In this document: positions 1-8,412 of the stretch, piece by piece
Layout of the letters: every line of letters begins with the position of its first letter
How positions within the stretch are numbered: position 1 is the first letter of the stretch
Source: Tabrizicola aquatica
GTDB taxonomy: Bacteria; Pseudomonadota; Alphaproteobacteria; Rhodobacterales; Rhodobacteraceae
DNA: 64,000 nucleotides
Assembly (NCBI RefSeq): GCF_002900975.1
Contig: NZ_PJON01000001.1
Location: 434,001-498,000, forward strand
Reading direction: 5' to 3'
Translations under genes and position numbers: made by a program
The notes under the pieces: generated by a model
What the model was told of the DNA's origin: nothing
The model's database searches: none
Seen by the model: only the letters and a program-made list of their open reading frames with translations

Positions 1-290
1 CCGCCCAGTTCGCGCAGCCCCGCGTCATCCTCCAGAAACGCCTTCAGCGTGACTGGCGAGGCCAGGGCGTTCTTCTGGATGCGCGCGGCCGCCACCTCGA
101 AGATGCGCTGGTGGACGGGGTCGAAGAAATGCTCGGCCTTCACCAGGCTGGAGATGCGGTCGAACACCTCGTTGTTGGTCAGGATCGCGCCCAGAAGCTG
201 TTGTTCGGCTTCGATATTATGGGGAAGCACCTCGGTCTCGGGGGCTGCCTGCGCCGGCACCATGGGACGTAGGGCGGTAATCTCGGTCAT
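1..290 (-). CDS. dnaB: Replicative DNA helicase DnaB, N-terminal part (cut by window edge)
   Basis: Only the first 96 or so residues are visible; the gene continues beyond position 1. The translation reads MTEITALRPMVPAQ and then LPHNIEAEQQLLGAIL, which matches the conserved opening of the DnaB N-terminal domain (E. coli has PPHSIEAEQSVLGGLM). It continues with the helical domain (HFFDPVHQRIFEVAA) that forms the hexamer collar and contacts primase. DnaB is the hexameric ATP-driven helicase that unwinds DNA ahead of the fork. The ATPase domain is not in view, so integrity cannot be judged. It is separated from pyrE upstream by 220 bases containing nested inverted repeats. Confidence 0.93.
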   Translation of the reverse strand, partial: MTEITALRPMVPAQAAPETEVLPHNIEAEQQLLGAILTNNEVFDRISSLVKAEHFFDPVHQRIFEVAAARIQKNALASPVTLKAFLEDDAGLRELG

Positions 291-429
291 GTCTGCCTCC
301 TGCCGTCGCCTTCTCTGCCCTATCCGGGGCGGGTCCGGCAATCCCGGGACATCCCTGTGGACAAGGCGGGGCGACTCGCTTGGTGTTGTGAAGTCCCGGC
401 TTCAGCCTACCACATTTCGGCCGGCGACT

Positions 430-485
430 GTGGGCAGATCGAGTCGCGGGGACTTGTCCCCAGGTCCGCCCACAGATCTGCCCAC
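430..485. terminator. Nested inverted repeats after pyrE
   Basis: A perfect 11-base inverted repeat has arms at 430-440 (GTGGGCAGATC) and 475-485 (GATCTGCCCAC). Between them sits a second perfect hairpin, GGGGAC-TT-GTCCCC, at 448-461. It lies just past the pyrE stop codon and before dnaB, both read on the minus strand. No T-run follows, so a classic intrinsic terminator is not shown; a structured transcript end or a barrier between the two genes is the simplest reading. Confidence 0.5.
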
Positions 486-510
486 CGCTTTTCCGTCATT
501 CCTCGCCGCG

Positions 511-1191
511 TCAGGCGGGTTTCCGCGCCTCTTGCCAGGCGCGGGGCGCTTGCAGGAAGCTTTCCACCTCGGCCAGGGTCGTTTCGTCAAATGACCCCTG
601 CGCCCGCGCCTCGGCCAGGACGTCCCACCAGGTGCACAGGTGATGCAGCTTCACGCCATGGGCACCCAGCTTCGCCTCGGTGTCCGGGAAGATGCCGTAG
701 TAGAAGATCACCGCCGTATGGCCGCAGGTCGCGCCCGTCTCGCGGATCGCATCGACGAAGGAAAGTTTCGAGCCGCCATCGGTGGTCAGGTCCTCGACCA
801 GCAGCACACGCTGGCCTTCGGTCATCGCGCCCTCGATCCGGGCGTTGCGGCCATAGCCCTTTGGCTTTTTGCGCACATAGGTCATCGGCAGGGCCAGCCG
901 TTCGGCCACAAGCGCGGCAAAGGGGATGCCGGCCGTCTCGCCGCCGGCGATATTGTCGAAGGCCTCGAACCCCGCCTCGCGCATCACCGTGACCGACAGG
1001 AAGTCCATCAGGGTCGAGCGGATGCGCGGGTAGCTGATCAGCTTGCGGCAGTCGATATAGGTCGGGCTGGGCAGGCCGGAGGCCAGCGTGAACGGCGTTT
1101 CCGCGTTGAAGTGGACCGCCTTGATCTCCAACAGCGCGCGGGCGGTCAGGCGGGCGATTTCTTCTTTCGGCGGGAAGGCAGAGGGGATCAT
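511..1191 (-). CDS. pyrE: Orotate phosphoribosyltransferase
   Basis: Converts orotate and PRPP to orotidine 5'-phosphate in de novo pyrimidine synthesis (cytosol). The 226-residue protein has the PRPP-binding loop [13 protein letters not shown] at residues 129-141 and the basic stretch VRKKPKGYG at 106-114, both typical of PyrE. I chose the ATG at 1191 ([11 protein letters not shown]) because AAAGGA lies about 8 bases upstream; a longer frame reaches 1263 but its extra residues do not look like the family. It follows pyrC on the same strand after an 82-base gap, so the two catalyse steps of one pathway and probably form an operon. Confidence 0.95.
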   Translation of the reverse strand: MIPSAFPPKEEIARLTARALLEIKAVHFNAETPFTLASGLPSPTYIDCRKLISYPRIRSTLMDFLSVTVMREAGFEAFDNIAGGETAGIPFAALVAERLALPMTYVRKKPKGYGRNARIEGAMTEGQRVLLVEDLTTDGGSKLSFVDAIRETGATCGHTAVIFYYGIFPDTEAKLGAHGVKLHHLCTWWDVLAEARAQGSFDETTLAEVESFLQAPRAWQEARKPA

Positions 1192-1273
1192 GCGGGGGTC
1201 CTTTCGGGCGGGCTCATCGTGCGACTGCGTCTTCTCCTCGCGGGCGACGAGTGACGAAGTCATCGAGGAGCGG

Positions 1274-2314
1274 TCAGGTCACGACGTGCCAATGCACGGG
1301 GAAACCGGGTTGGAAAACGGTGACGGGGCCGGGGTCGGCGTGGATCTTCTCGGGCCAGACGCAGGCCTCCGCCCGCTTTTCCAGCCGGATCGTGCCCTCG
1401 TTCACCGGCAGGCCATAGAAGGCCGGCCCGTGGCGCGAGACGAACCCTTCCAGCCGGTCCAAAGCGCCCTCTTCCTCGAACACATGCGCCAGCAGGGACA
1501 GGGTGTTGGTCGCCGTGAAGCAGCCCGCGCAGCCGCAGGCATGTTCCTTCAGCGCATCGACATGCGGCGCGCTGTCGGTGCCCAGGAAATACCGGGGCGA
1601 GCCAGAGGTCGCGGCCCGGCGCAGCGCCAGCCGGTGCTTTTCGCGCTTGGCGACCGGCAGGCAATAGTAGTGCGGCTTGATCCCGCCCGCGAGGATATGG
1701 TTGCGGTTGATGATCAGGTGATGCGTGGTGATCGTTGCCGCCAGACTGTCCCCACCCTCGGCCGCATAGGCCACGCCCTCTTCGGTCGTGATATGCTCCA
1801 TCACCACCCGCAATTCGGGCAGGCGGCGGCGCAAGGGGTCAAGGACCGTGTCGATGAACACCGCCTCGCGGTCGAAGATGTCCACGTGGCTGTCCGTCAC
1901 CTCGCCGTGCGTGCAAAGCGGCAGGCCGATCCGCGCCATCACCTCCAGCACCGGCATGACCTTGGTCAGGTCGCGCACCCCGGAATGCGAGTTCGTCGTC
2001 GCCCCCGCAGGATACAGCTTTACCGCCTTCACCAGGCCCGAGGCCGCGGCGCGTTCCACATCCGCGGGATCGGTGCCCTCGGTCAGGTACAGCGTCATCA
2101 GTGGCTCGAAAGCCATGCCCTTGGGCAGGGCGGCCAGGATGCGCGCGTGGTAGGCGCGGGCATCGTCCAGTGTCACCACCGGCGGCACCAGGTTCGGCAT
2201 GATGATCGCCCGCGCGAAATGGCGGGCGGTCTCGGGCAGGACGGCCTGCAGCATCGCGCCATCGCGCAGGTGCAGGTGCCAGTCGTCGGGGCGGGGTAGG
2301 GTAAGGCTGAGCAT
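1274..2314 (-). CDS. pyrC: Dihydroorotase (class II, PyrC type)
   Basis: Zinc amidohydrolase that cyclises carbamoyl-aspartate to dihydroorotate. The protein opens [19 protein letters not shown]; the HLH pair at residues 13 and 15 is the metal-binding motif, [12 protein letters not shown] carries the lysine expected to be carbamylated, and [13 protein letters not shown] and TDSAPH supply further active-site residues. At 346 residues it fits the gammaproteobacterial-type PyrC rather than the longer class I enzyme. The start at 2314 fits the family N-terminus; an in-frame extension to 2362 is unlikely. Divergent from the LprI-like gene with 88 bases between the starts. Confidence 0.95.
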   Translation of the reverse strand: MLSLTLPRPDDWHLHLRDGAMLQAVLPETARHFARAIIMPNLVPPVVTLDDARAYHARILAALPKGMAFEPLMTLYLTEGTDPADVERAAASGLVKAVKLYPAGATTNSHSGVRDLTKVMPVLEVMARIGLPLCTHGEVTDSHVDIFDREAVFIDTVLDPLRRRLPELRVVMEHITTEEGVAYAAEGGDSLAATITTHHLIINRNHILAGGIKPHYYCLPVAKREKHRLALRRAATSGSPRYFLGTDSAPHVDALKEHACGCAGCFTATNTLSLLAHVFEEEGALDRLEGFVSRHGPAFYGLPVNEGTIRLEKRAEACVWPEKIHADPGPVTVFQPGFPVHWHVVT

Positions 2315-2402
2315 GGTCCGGCAGGTAACGTAAACCCGACCCCGTTTCCAGTGGCATCGCATGGCCTATTGCGACAGGATCGCCGCAAATCAGGAGACCG
2401 CC

Positions 2403-2795
2403 ATGTTCCGCCCGTTCCTCGTCCTTGCCTGCCTGTCCCTTCCCGCCGCCGCGCAAGAGATCGACTGTGCCGATGCCATGGCGCAGATGGATCTGAACCA
2501 ATGCGCCTATGACGATTGGGAAGCCGCCGATGCGCAGTTGAACGACGCCTATCAGGACGCGATGGACCTGTTGCGGGACTGGGACGCCAACCTTCCCGCC
2601 GACGAGCAGGGCGGGGCCGAGGCCCTGCGCGAAGCGCAGCGCGCCTGGATCACCTTCCGCGACCAGGCCTGCGCGGCCGAAGGCTATGCGATGAAGGGCG
2701 GCAGCGCCGAGCCGCTGCTGGTCTATGGTTGCATGCGCGTCCTGACCGAAGAGCGCACCGCCCACCTTACCGGCATGGTCGACGCTTACCGCTGA
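2403..2795 (+). CDS. LprI-like secreted protein (DUF1311)
   Basis: A 130-residue protein with a clear signal peptide (FRPFLVLACLSLPAAAQ) followed by the DUF1311/LprI pattern: C-x-D-A-M-A-Q-M-D-L-N-Q-C, then AADAQLNDAYQ, and a late Cys in VYGCMRV. Such domains are periplasmic and in Mycobacterium LprI inhibits lysozyme; whether this one does so is unknown. The start at 2403 is set by the upstream AGGAG and the signal peptide. Stands alone, divergent from pyrC. Confidence 0.8.
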   Translation: MFRPFLVLACLSLPAAAQEIDCADAMAQMDLNQCAYDDWEAADAQLNDAYQDAMDLLRDWDANLPADEQGGAEALREAQRAWITFRDQACAAEGYAMKGGSAEPLLVYGCMRVLTEERTAHLTGMVDAYR

Positions 2796-2945
2796 TCACG
2801 CGCCGTTCAGGCTGGGCCGTCCCGGACCCAAAGAACGGAAGGGCTGGGCGTTCCCCCATGCGTCAGCGCAGGACATCTCCTCTGCGCGACAGTAAAGGCG
2901 GCGACACCGCGTCAGGGAAAGGGTCAACCAGACCACCCTGCGGCG

Positions 2946-3839
2946 CTAGTCCTCCAGTCCGGTCAGTTCGGCCAGCCGTCGGGCATAGCGCGGCGCGTTT
3001 AGCCGTGAGGTGACCGAGCGGCAGATCATGATCTCGCGCTGGCGGTGGCCCTGCAGCCGGGCTGCCGCCAGGATCGCCCGCAGATAGCTGCCGTTCGACC
3101 GCCGCCCGCGCCAGAGCCACGAGAAATAGGCCGGCGAGAACTTGCCCTCCATCGCGGCTTCCAGGATCCGGTCCAGGATGCGCATTTCCTTCAGCGTGTC
3201 CTCGGTCCCCTCGCCGGTGTGGCGGGCGTGCAGGGGCGTGACCCAGGGCCGCTGGAACAGGGCGGCGTGCATCGCATCTGGCCGGTGCAGGGGATCGTGG
3301 ATCAGCCAGACGCGCGAGGCGCTTTCGGTCATGTCGGGGGCATAGCCATAGCGGCTGCGAAAGTTGATCCGGCGCGCGGTGCGGTGGCGTTCGTCCCAGC
3401 CGGCCAGGGCGGGGTCCAGCGTGGCGCGTGGGGCGACCAGCACCAGTTCCGCCCCGGGCGCGGTGATCGAATAGGCCGCCGCCGCATAGCCCGCCGGCCC
3501 GGCGCCGTAAAAGATCACCCGGTCGAAATCCTCCAGGAACCCGTCATCGGCCAGCCGGTCGAAATAGCGAAACACCGCCGGATCGCGCCACCAGGTCTCG
3601 CCGTCAGCCAGGATGGTCAACAGCGACCAGCCCCGCGCCTTGGCCATCTGGTAGAACTCCGGCAGATTGTCAGCCCGGTCCTGCACCGCTCCGACATCCT
3701 CGAATGTCACCAGCAGGATTGGCCGTTCTTCGGCAAAGAACGCGTAATGCTTGTCGCCCAATGGCAGGAAGTCACCATCGCCCTCGGCAATCGCAAGCAT
3801 TGCGCGCTGCCAATCGGGGGGCGCGTCGATATCTGGCAT
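2946..3839 (-). CDS. Conserved hypothetical protein, alpha/beta-hydrolase-like
   Basis: A 297-residue soluble protein with no signal peptide. I recognise the sequence type from other Rhodobacteraceae, where similar proteins are often labelled 'phosphoadenosine phosphosulfate reductase', but it lacks the Cys pattern of CysH, so that label looks wrong. The middle reads VIFYGAGPAGYAAAAYS, which resembles the nucleophile-elbow or Gly-rich turn of an alpha/beta fold, followed by VLVAPRATLDP. The C-terminal 70 residues are basic and helical. The function is unknown. It is preceded by a 176-base gap holding a small palindrome, GTTTGC-C-GCAAAC, at 3936-3948. Confidence 0.7.
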   Translation of the reverse strand: MPDIDAPPDWQRAMLAIAEGDGDFLPLGDKHYAFFAEERPILLVTFEDVGAVQDRADNLPEFYQMAKARGWSLLTILADGETWWRDPAVFRYFDRLADDGFLEDFDRVIFYGAGPAGYAAAAYSITAPGAELVLVAPRATLDPALAGWDERHRTARRINFRSRYGYAPDMTESASRVWLIHDPLHRPDAMHAALFQRPWVTPLHARHTGEGTEDTLKEMRILDRILEAAMEGKFSPAYFSWLWRGRRSNGSYLRAILAAARLQGHRQREIMICRSVTSRLNAPRYARRLAELTGLED

Positions 3840-4015
3840 GACGTTGGGCTTTCACGGGTAATTCTGGAACTTTTCTGTCTAGAGCATGGGGCGAAAACCA
3901 AGTCTCGACAAGGCTTTGAGTGATCAAATGCCCGCGTTTGCCGCAAACAACCGCGCAAGACTGTTTCCCCGCGGCCTGTTTCGGCAACTCTCGCGAAAGG
4001 GTTAATGAATGATTA

Positions 4016-5044
4016 TCAACCAGAGGTGGAAATCTGCCTCGCCCAGGGTTTCCAAACCGTTTCGGCCTCGGTTTGCGACAGGATCCGGCTGGACGGGGTC
4101 AAAAGCAGCCGGCCATACAGCGCGCGCCAGGTCTCATCGGCCATCAGCGCGGCAAAGCGGGCCTTGCGCCAGGCCACGGCGGCGGTGTGCAAAGGACCCA
4201 GGACCGGATCGGCCAGGAGCCCCGCGCGCATGGCGGCGCTGTCCAGGGTCAGGATCGTCCGGTCCTCCTCAGTATCGAAGTTCCGCTCGACCCAATAGTC
4301 CATGCCCAGCCGGCCCACCACATTCGCGCGCCCACGGTCGGCTTTCACCAGATAACTCTCCACCGCCCCCAACGCATAATGGTTCAACTGGACCAGCCGG
4401 TGATGATCCTGACCAAGCGCACTGAAGATCCGGCCGCGGTGATAGAGCGCCGGCAGTTCGTCCCCCGATCCGTCGAACCAGCGTGGCTGCCCGTCCGCCG
4501 CCGGGCTGCGGGGGCGGTGGACGCCCAGCTTCCGATAGGTCCCGTCGTTGCGGTAAAGCGTCTTGAACAGCATCGCCCGCCAGGGCCAGTGCAGCACGGC
4601 CGGCGCAGCGCGGGTAAAGGTTTCGGTCACCGGCCGATCCGCATAGGACACCACGCCGGCATTGCCGAAGAGCCGCCAGGTCAGCGGGATCGCCGTCGCC
4701 TCGGGCAGCGCCAGCAGCAGCGCCGAAAGCGTCCGGTCGCCGACATGGACATTGACGAACTCGTCGATATCCAGCGCCAGCAGCCAGTCCGCCCCGGTGA
4801 CCAAGGGATGCCTGTCCGCCTGCTTCAACGCCGCCCATTGCGGCCCCTCGGGATGCGGCCCCGGATTGCGCACATGGACCAGCCAGCCAAGCGCCGCCAG
4901 CCGGTCCAGCATGGCGTCCGTCCCGTCGTCGCAATCGTTGGAAAAGACAAGGAAATCGGTGATCCCGCAGGCCCGGTGATGCGCCAGCCACTCCAAAAGG
5001 AAGGCGCCCTCGTTACGCACGCAAAGGACGGCCGTGATCTTCAC
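4016..5044 (-). CDS. Glycosyltransferase family 2 protein
   Basis: Shows the GT-A nucleotide-binding start KITAVLCVRNEGAFLLEWL, then FSNDCDDGTDAML and the acidic LDIDEFVN that plays the DxD metal-binding role. This is the 'Glyco_tranf_2_4' type (PF13704), commonly found in polysaccharide or cell-surface glycan synthesis; donor and acceptor are unknown. The frame is open to an upstream start at 5131, but the first 29 residues of that longer version are translated from a dispersed repeat (5054-5100), so I prefer the GTG at 5044 with GAAAGGG upstream. No other sugar genes lie nearby. Confidence 0.75.
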   Translation of the reverse strand: MKITAVLCVRNEGAFLLEWLAHHRACGITDFLVFSNDCDDGTDAMLDRLAALGWLVHVRNPGPHPEGPQWAALKQADRHPLVTGADWLLALDIDEFVNVHVGDRTLSALLLALPEATAIPLTWRLFGNAGVVSYADRPVTETFTRAAPAVLHWPWRAMLFKTLYRNDGTYRKLGVHRPRSPAADGQPRWFDGSGDELPALYHRGRIFSALGQDHHRLVQLNHYALGAVESYLVKADRGRANVVGRLGMDYWVERNFDTEEDRTILTLDSAAMRAGLLADPVLGPLHTAAVAWRKARFAALMADETWRALYGRLLLTPSSRILSQTEAETVWKPWARQISTSG

Positions 5045-5053
5045 CCCGCCCGC

Positions 5054-5100
5054 CCTTTCATACTGGCCCAAATATCCCCGCCGGAGGCATCCGCCCTCTC
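5054..5100 (-). repeat. Dispersed GGGATATTT-type repeat, copy A
   Basis: On the minus strand it reads CTCCGGCGGGGATATTTG followed by GGCCAGTATGAAAGG. The same core occurs at 8343-8402, 30089-30139 and 59670-59720. This copy sits directly upstream of the glycosyltransferase start and points toward it, the opposite orientation, relative to the gene, of the other three copies. Confidence 0.65.
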
Positions 5101-5152
5101 CACCCAGCACTACGCCGGCAAGGCGTAGCACGGACCCCGAAGGCCGGCCAAC

Positions 5153-6385
5153 CTAGAAGAAGGCCTGCAACCCCGTGATCGCCCGGCCCAGGATCAGCGC
5201 ATGGACGTCATGCGTGCCCTCATAGGTGTTCACCGTCTCCAGGTTGACCATGTGGCGGATCACCTGGAAATCCTCGGAAATCCCGTTGCCGCCATGCATG
5301 TCGCGCGCCCAGCGGGCCGCCTCCAGCGCCTTGCCGCAGTTGTTGCGCTTGATGATGCTGATCATCTCCGGTGCCGCATTCGCCTCGTCCAGCAGCCGCC
5401 CGACGCGCAGACTTGCCTGCAATCCCAACGAAATCTCGGTCATCATGTTGGCCAGCTTCAGCTGGAACAGCTGCGTCCCCGCGATCGGCTTGCCGAACTG
5501 CTTGCGATCCAACCCATACTGCCGCGCCGCGTGCATGCAGAACTCGGCCGAGCCCATGACCCCCCAGCTGATCCCGTACCGCGCGCGGTTCAGGCAACCG
5601 AACGGCCCTTTCAGCCCCTCGACGAAGGGGAGAAGCGCATCCTCGCCCACCTCCACGTCCTTCATCACGATCTCGCCGGTGACGCTGGCGCGCAGCGACA
5701 GCTTGCCCCCGACCTTCGGCGCCGACAGCCCCTTCATGCCCTTGTCCAGCACAAAGCCCTTGATCTTGCCGCCATGCGCCTCGGACTTGGCCCAGACCAC
5801 GAACACATCCGCAATGGGCGCGTTGGAAATCCACATCTTCGCGCCGTTCAGCACATAGCCGTTGGCTGTCTTTTTCGCCGTGGTCTTCATCCCGGCCGGG
5901 TCCGACCCCGCATCGGGTTCGGTCAGGCCAAAGCAACCGATGAATTCGCCACTGGCCAGCTTCGGCAGGTATTTCTGCCGCTGCTCTTCGGTGCCGTAGG
6001 CATAGATCGGATACATCACCAGCGACGATTGCACCGACATCATGCTGCGGTAACCCGAATCGACCCGCTCCACCTCGCGCGCGACCAGCCCATAGGCGAC
6101 ATAGGACGCCCCCAGCCCGCCGTATTCCTCGGGCACGGTCACGCCCAGAAGGCCCATCTCGCCCATCTCGCGGAAGATCGACGGATCGGTCGTCTCCTCG
6201 CGGTAGGCCGCCACCACGCGCGGCTGGAGCTTTTCCTGCGCATAGGCCCGCGCCGCATCGCGCAGCATCCGCTCTTCTTCCGTCAGCTGATCGTTCAGCC
6301 GGAACGGGTCCTCCCAGTCGAAGCGGCCCAGGTCGGGCGCGTCCTTGGCTTTCAGTTTCGGTGCGCTGTTCAGGGTGTCGGGCAT
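5153..6385 (-). CDS. gcdH: Glutaryl-CoA dehydrogenase
   Basis: FAD-dependent acyl-CoA dehydrogenase that oxidises and decarboxylates glutaryl-CoA to crotonyl-CoA in lysine and tryptophan breakdown. The 410-residue protein has the three acyl-CoA dehydrogenase regions: [22 protein letters not shown] and the C-terminal catalytic segment [19 protein letters not shown], where E389 is the expected base. That C-terminal wording is specific to GcdH rather than to short-chain enzymes. It is divergent from a LysR regulator (91-base gap), a common pairing in which the regulator controls gcdH. Confidence 0.92.
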   Translation of the reverse strand: MPDTLNSAPKLKAKDAPDLGRFDWEDPFRLNDQLTEEERMLRDAARAYAQEKLQPRVVAAYREETTDPSIFREMGEMGLLGVTVPEEYGGLGASYVAYGLVAREVERVDSGYRSMMSVQSSLVMYPIYAYGTEEQRQKYLPKLASGEFIGCFGLTEPDAGSDPAGMKTTAKKTANGYVLNGAKMWISNAPIADVFVVWAKSEAHGGKIKGFVLDKGMKGLSAPKVGGKLSLRASVTGEIVMKDVEVGEDALLPFVEGLKGPFGCLNRARYGISWGVMGSAEFCMHAARQYGLDRKQFGKPIAGTQLFQLKLANMMTEISLGLQASLRVGRLLDEANAAPEMISIIKRNNCGKALEAARWARDMHGGNGISEDFQVIRHMVNLETVNTYEGTHDVHALILGRAITGLQAFF

Positions 6386-6444
6386 GTCGGGCCTCCATTC
6401 GCCTGCATCACTATTGCACGAAAGGGCAGGGGCCTGCTATCGAC

Positions 6445-6468
6445 TCCCTCGCACGGGTTGATGAGGGA
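6445..6468. promoter_or_regulatory. Dyad between gcdH and LysR gene
   Basis: TCCCTC at 6445-6450 and GAGGGA at 6463-6468 form a perfect 6-base inverted repeat with a 12-base spacer, in the 91-base divergent intergenic region and just before the LysR start at 6477. LysR proteins commonly bind such dyads and regulate themselves plus the divergent gene. Binding is inferred. Confidence 0.5.
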
Positions 6469-6476
6469 AACTCATA

Positions 6477-7412
6477 ATGCTGCCCCGCCGCTACCTGCCG
6501 CCGATCCCCGCGCTGATGGCGCTGGAAGCCGTCGACCGCCTGGGCACAGCTTCCGCTGCGGCCGATGAACTCTCCCTCACCCAGGGCGCGATCAGCCGGG
6601 CCCTGCAGGGGCTCGAGGCGCAGCTTGGCGTGCCCCTCCTGATCCGCGAACGCCAGCGCCTGCGGCTGACGCCCGCCGGGCGCGATTACGTGGCCGAGGT
6701 GCGCAAGGCCCTGCATCTGCTGGCCTCTGCCTCCATCACCTTACGCGCGAATCCCACCGGCGGCGCGCTGAACCTGGCGATCCTGCCGGCCTTCGGGATG
6801 CACTGGCTGGCCCCGCGCCTGGCCCGCTTCGCGCAGACCCACCCCGAGGTCACGATCAACCTCTCCACCCGCCTGCGCCCCTTCGACTTTGCCGGCTCCA
6901 GCTTCGATGCCGCCATCCACTATGGCCGGCAGGACTGGCCCGGCGTCGCTTACCTGAAACTCATGGAGGAAGAGGTGATCGCCGTGGCCGCCCCCGGCTT
7001 TGCCGCGCTGGACAAGGCGACCGACATCCTGCGCCATCCGCTTCTGCAACTGGAATCGCGCACCGGCGACTGGGGCCGCTGGCTGGCCCACCACGGCCAC
7101 CCCGGCCAAAGGCCGCCCGGCATGATGTTCGACCAGTTCGCCACCCTGACCCAGGGCGCGATCCACGGCATGGGGGCCGCGCTTATCCCGACCTTCCTGA
7201 TCCAGCGCGAACTGGCCGAGGGGCGGCTGGTCCCGCTTTACGGCCCGCCGGTCCCGGCGCTTGGCTCCTATTACCTCGTCTGGCCCGCCATGACCCCGGA
7301 ACGCGCGCCGCTGCGGTCGCTGCGGCTGTGGTTGCAGGGCGAAACCCGCGATCCCGCCTTGACCGACACTGACCCGCCCGCCACTCTGGCCGGAACAGCG
7401 GAGGCCCCGTGA
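6477..7412 (+). CDS. LysR-family transcriptional regulator (GcvA/GcdR-like)
   Basis: A 311-residue LysR protein. The winged helix is at residues 9-66 (ALEAVDRLGTASAAADELSL, then QGAISRALQGLE), followed by the LysR effector-binding domain beginning near GALNLAILPAFGMHWLAPRL. The wording of this region resembles the GcvA subgroup. Its position head-to-head with gcdH suggests that it controls glutaryl-CoA breakdown in response to a pathway metabolite; this is inferred from context. Its stop overlaps the next gene's GTG start by 4 bases. Confidence 0.88.
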   Translation: MLPRRYLPPIPALMALEAVDRLGTASAAADELSLTQGAISRALQGLEAQLGVPLLIRERQRLRLTPAGRDYVAEVRKALHLLASASITLRANPTGGALNLAILPAFGMHWLAPRLARFAQTHPEVTINLSTRLRPFDFAGSSFDAAIHYGRQDWPGVAYLKLMEEEVIAVAAPGFAALDKATDILRHPLLQLESRTGDWGRWLAHHGHPGQRPPGMMFDQFATLTQGAIHGMGAALIPTFLIQRELAEGRLVPLYGPPVPALGSYYLVWPAMTPERAPLRSLRLWLQGETRDPALTDTDPPATLAGTAEAP

Positions 7413-8314
7413 CCCAGATCCCGACCAGCATCGACGGCGTGGAAACCCTGCTTTCGGGCCAAGGCTATGTCGCCTCGCGCGCGCTGGCGACGGTGGTGTT
7501 CCTTGCGCTGAAACTCGGCCGCCCCCTGTTCCTGGAAGGCGAGGCCGGCGTCGGCAAGACCGAGATTGCCAAGACCTTGGCCGCCGCCCTTGGCCGTCGC
7601 CTGATCCGCCTGCAATGCTACGAAGGCCTTGATGCCGCCTCGGCCGTCGCCGAATGGAACTTCGCCGCCCAGATGATCGCCATCCGCACCGCAGAAGGCA
7701 GCACCGACCGCGACCAGCTGAAGGCCGAGCTTTTCACCGAAGACTATTTGATCGAACGCCCCCTGCTTGCGGCGATGCGCCCGCAACCCGGCGGCGCGCC
7801 GGTTCTCCTGATCGATGAACTCGACCGCACGGACGAACCGTTCGAGGCCTTCCTCCTGGAAGCTCTCTCCGACTTTCAGGTCACGATCCCCGAACTCGGC
7901 ACGATCAAGGCCCCCGAACCGCCCATCGTCATCCTCACCTCGAACCGCACGCGTGAGGTGCACGACGCCCTGAAACGCCGCTGCCTTTATCATTGGGTCG
8001 ACTACCCCAGCTTCGACCGCGAATTGCAGATCCTGAACGCCCGCGTCCCCGAGGCCCAGGCCGCCCTCAGCCGCGAGGTCGTCGCCTTCGTCCAGCGCCT
8101 GCGGCATGAGGACCTGTTCAAGAAACCCGGCGTGGCCGAGGCGATCGACTGGGCCAAGTGCCTTCTTGCCCTCGACGTGATCGCTCTCTCGCCCGAGGTC
8201 ATTGCCGACACCCTGGGCGCGATCCTGAAATACCAGGACGACATCGCCAAACTGCAAGGCTCGGACGCCAAGCGCCTTCTGGACGAGGTCCGGCGCGAAC
8301 TGGCTCCCGCATGA
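7409..8314 (+). CDS. MoxR-family AAA+ ATPase (CoxD-like)
   Basis: A 301-residue AAA+ protein with Walker A GEAGVGKT at residues 44-51, Walker B VLLIDELDR and sensor region ILTSNRTREVHDALKRRC. MoxR proteins act as chaperones with VWA-domain partners; the closest described pair is CoxD-CoxE, which matures carbon monoxide dehydrogenase and related molybdenum hydroxylases. The start is GTG at 7409, overlapping the LysR stop (GTGA). A VWA gene follows, as expected. The stop codon lies within a 15-base tandem duplication. Confidence 0.87.
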   Translation: MTQIPTSIDGVETLLSGQGYVASRALATVVFLALKLGRPLFLEGEAGVGKTEIAKTLAAALGRRLIRLQCYEGLDAASAVAEWNFAAQMIAIRTAEGSTDRDQLKAELFTEDYLIERPLLAAMRPQPGGAPVLLIDELDRTDEPFEAFLLEALSDFQVTIPELGTIKAPEPPIVILTSNRTREVHDALKRRCLYHWVDYPSFDRELQILNARVPEAQAALSREVVAFVQRLRHEDLFKKPGVAEAIDWAKCLLALDVIALSPEVIADTLGAILKYQDDIAKLQGSDAKRLLDEVRRELAPA

Positions 8315-8340
8315 CTGGCCCCCGCATGACTGGCCCCCGC
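8296..8340 (+). repeat. 15-base tandem repeat across the MoxR stop codon
   Basis: Two identical copies of ATGACTGGCCCCCGC (8311-8325 and 8326-8340) follow a degenerate copy, CGAACTGGCTCCCGC (8296-8310). The stop TGA of the MoxR gene lies in the first exact copy. It looks like replication slippage that lengthened the intergenic spacer to the VWA gene. Confidence 0.85.
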
Positions 8341-8342
8341 AA

Positions 8343-8402
8343 GTCCTTTCATACTGGCGGAAATATCCCACGGGGGGTCCGGGGGGTGTGAAACCCCGCG
8401 GG
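8343..8402 (-). repeat. Dispersed GGGATATTT-type repeat, copy B
   Basis: On the minus strand it contains CCCCGTGGGATATTTCCGCC followed by AGTATGAAAGGAC, preceded by a run of G/C tracts (GTTTCACACCCCCCGG). It shares more than 30 nearly identical bases with copy C (30089-30139). It fills the MoxR-VWA intergenic spacer; part of it can fold as GGGGT-GTGA-AACCCC. Confidence 0.7.
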
Positions 8403-8412
8403 GGTCGTCAAA

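Noticed and set aside
342-362. CTGTGGACAA near dnaB as a DnaA box
   Set aside because: TTGTCCACA differs from TTATNCACA by one base and stands alone, so support is too weak.
402-590. Short minus-strand open frame downstream of pyrE
   Set aside because: Overlaps the pyrE 3' end in another frame and spans the nested hairpins; no ribosome site or family.
3840-4015. Possible promoter or small RNA in the gap before the hypothetical gene
   Set aside because: Only a 13-base palindrome is visible; no convincing -10/-35 pair or terminator.
4269-4991. Alternative minus-strand frame inside the glycosyltransferase gene
   Set aside because: Different frame, low-complexity Arg/Gly/Ala content, no motif.
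8368-8402. G-tracts in repeat copy B as a G-quadruplex
   Set aside because: Only three long G-tracts with a C-rich interruption; GC-rich genomes give many such runs.
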